DNA from: Paenibacillus segetis
GTDB taxonomy: Bacteria > Bacillota > Bacilli > Paenibacillales > Paenibacillaceae
Length of the DNA stretch: 64,000 nucleotides
Assembly (NCBI RefSeq): GCF_014639155.1
Contig: NZ_BMFT01000005.1
Coordinates: 214,987 to 278,986 of the forward strand
Direction: 5' to 3'
Shown: positions 63,048 to 64,000 of the stretch, one piece after another
Numbering within the stretch: position 1 is the first letter of the stretch
Layout of the letters: each line of letters begins with the position of its first letter
The notes under the pieces: model-generated
What the model was told of the DNA's origin: nothing
The model's database searches: none
Seen by the model: only the letters and a program-made list of their open reading frames with translations
Translations under genes and position numbers: made by a program

Positions 63048-64000
63048 TTGAGAAGAAGGGGAAAGAGCCAGATTGTATGGGTGAGTATGTTGATTTTGCT
63101 GCTCATTGTAGGCTCATTACAAGGTTTTAGAGGGACGGCTCGTGCAAGTGGATCAACTTACTTAGGGGTAGCGGGTGATTTTAATTTCTTTATTTTTAAG
63201 GACCTCAATATGTCTAATTCTGATGTAGAAGGAAGAGTGGCAGTTGGGGGAAATGCTAGTTTTGCTAACTATTCGATTAATAGTGAGAAAGTGCCAGGTG
63301 AACAGGCTTTGATCGTAAAGAAAGATTTAGTCTTCAGTAACGGTCAAATTAATAGTGGCGATGCAGTATATGGAGGCTCCTTAACTGTTTCCGGTCTTGG
63401 CATTCCGGATGGTGAATTGAGACAGGGAAATATCGATAATGTAATGGATTTTGAAAATGCAAGGTTGGATTTGATTAAAAGTTCTTCGGAACTAGCTAAT
63501 CTTCTACCAAACGGAATAGTCAATTCCAGCGAGCCTCAGCCTTTGAAATTAAAAGGTGAGGATCCTGTACTTAATGTCTTTAGTATCGATCAAAACATTG
63601 GAGAGTTATGGTTGGATGTTCCTGAGGGTTCGACAACGATTATTAATGTTAGCGGTACGAATAGAGTTATGGGGACAGCAGGATATTTTAATATAGACCC
63701 TCAAAGGGTATTGTTTAATTTTTATGAAGCAACATTAGTTCAGATCTTGGATGGTGGAGTTAAAGGTTCGGTACTTGCACCTAAAGCTCATATTCAGACG
63801 ACATATGGTCAAATTGATGGAACGTTAGTTGCTGATTCAATTATAGGAAGTATAGAAGGACATCATGTCCCATTCATTGATCCCCCACTAGTTCCGACAC
63901 CGAGCCCCACACCAAGTGTAACACCGAGCCCCACACCAAGTGTAACACCGAGCCCGACACCAAGTGAAACGCCGAGCCCGACACCAAGTGAAACGCCGAG
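63048..64000 (+). CDS. Choice-of-anchor-A surface protein (3' end outside window)
   Basis: The first 317 codons of a secreted protein. The start is TTG at 63048 with GGAGGTGAG before it. A signal peptide (to about residue 36, ending near GTARA) leads to a choice-of-anchor-A domain (about 40-285; YLGVAGDFNFFIFKDL, SDVEGRVAVGGNASF and GSVLAPKAHI). A proline-rich stalk of TPSPTPSV/E repeats begins near residue 284 and runs off the window. Such proteins are matrix or adhesion factors anchored by a C-terminal signal, which would lie beyond the end. Expression is under a c-di-GMP-I riboswitch. Confidence 0.88.
   Translation, partial: MRRRGKSQIVWVSMLILLLIVGSLQGFRGTARASGSTYLGVAGDFNFFIFKDLNMSNSDVEGRVAVGGNASFANYSINSEKVPGEQALIVKKDLVFSNGQINSGDAVYGGSLTVSGLGIPDGELRQGNIDNVMDFENARLDLIKSSSELANLLPNGIVNSSEPQPLKLKGEDPVLNVFSIDQNIGELWLDVPEGSTTIINVSGTNRVMGTAGYFNIDPQRVLFNFYEATLVQILDGGVKGSVLAPKAHIQTTYGQIDGTLVADSIIGSIEGHHVPFIDPPLVPTPSPTPSVTPSPTPSVTPSPTPSETPSPTPSETP
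63897..64000 (+). repeat. 24-bp in-frame tandem repeat encoding TPSPTPS(V/E)
   Basis: Four full 24-bp units (63897-63920, 63921-63944, 63945-63968, 63969-63992) and a partial fifth reach the window end. Each gives eight residues. The first two units end in Val and the next two in Glu; the variants are grouped, as expected from local duplication. Confidence 0.9.

Noticed and set aside
63897..64000. The 24-bp repeats as a CRISPR array.
   Set aside because: The units are contiguous without spacers, keep a reading frame and lie in a coding sequence.

Overview
The window looks like a chromosomal segment of a Paenibacillus or close Paenibacillaceae relative. This is inferred from strong AGGAGG ribosome sites, frequent TTG/GTG starts, YesM/YesN-type two-component regulation beside sugar ABC genes, SLH surface anchoring, several secreted hydrolases with copper-amine-oxidase-like stalk domains, and a Firmicutes set of housekeeping genes. 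I see no rRNA, tRNA, CRISPR array, transposase, integrase or phage gene. The window opens inside folE and closes inside a surface-protein gene.

Layout. 1-7.0 kb: the folE end, a superoxide dismutase with an extra N-terminal helical domain, two alpha/beta hydrolases, an IclR regulator, and a GntR/YtrA-type regulator coupled to a DUF1648-type membrane protein. 7.1-14.3 kb: a seven-gene overlapping operon with a peptide/nickel-type ABC importer (binding protein, two permeases, two ATPases), a class V aminotransferase and an amidohydrolase. 14.3-14.7 kb: a gene-free stretch rich in inverted repeats. 14.7-25.1 kb: aconitase, a secreted amidase-like protein, ddl, a small unknown gene coupled to uvsE, an inositol-monophosphatase-family gene, an SGNH hydrolase and a methyltransferase. 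25.3-41.6 kb: a carbohydrate locus with two GH65 phosphorylases, beta-phosphoglucomutase, a YesM/YesN pair, a sugar ABC importer and a cell-surface GH85 endo-beta-N-acetylglucosaminidase. 41.7-46.9 kb: hemL, an LCP-family gene, bcp, dedA and a polysaccharide deacetylase. 47.0-53.1 kb: a MoxR/DUF58/transglutaminase operon and guaA. 53.2-57.2 kb: nagA with a DeoR regulator, a possible small RNA, and a purine permease under a guanine-type riboswitch. 57.5-64 kb: a glycosyltransferase cassette (a 1273-residue double GT-C protein, a GT2, a GtrA), then a c-di-GMP-I-type riboswitch preceding a choice-of-anchor-A surface protein with a Thr/Ser/Pro repeat stalk.

How the parts may work together. The carbohydrate locus reads as sense (YesM/YesN), import (ABC), phosphorolyse (GH65) and isomerise beta-glucose-1-phosphate (PgmB), with GH85 as the outside enzyme. 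The last segment suggests a link between c-di-GMP-controlled surface-protein expression and a neighbouring protein O-mannosyltransferase-like cassette that could decorate its stalk. The ABC/aminotransferase/amidohydrolase operon looks like uptake and breakdown of an unidentified nitrogen compound. The IclR gene and the aconitase gene carry the same 17-bp palindrome, which suggests a shared regulator.
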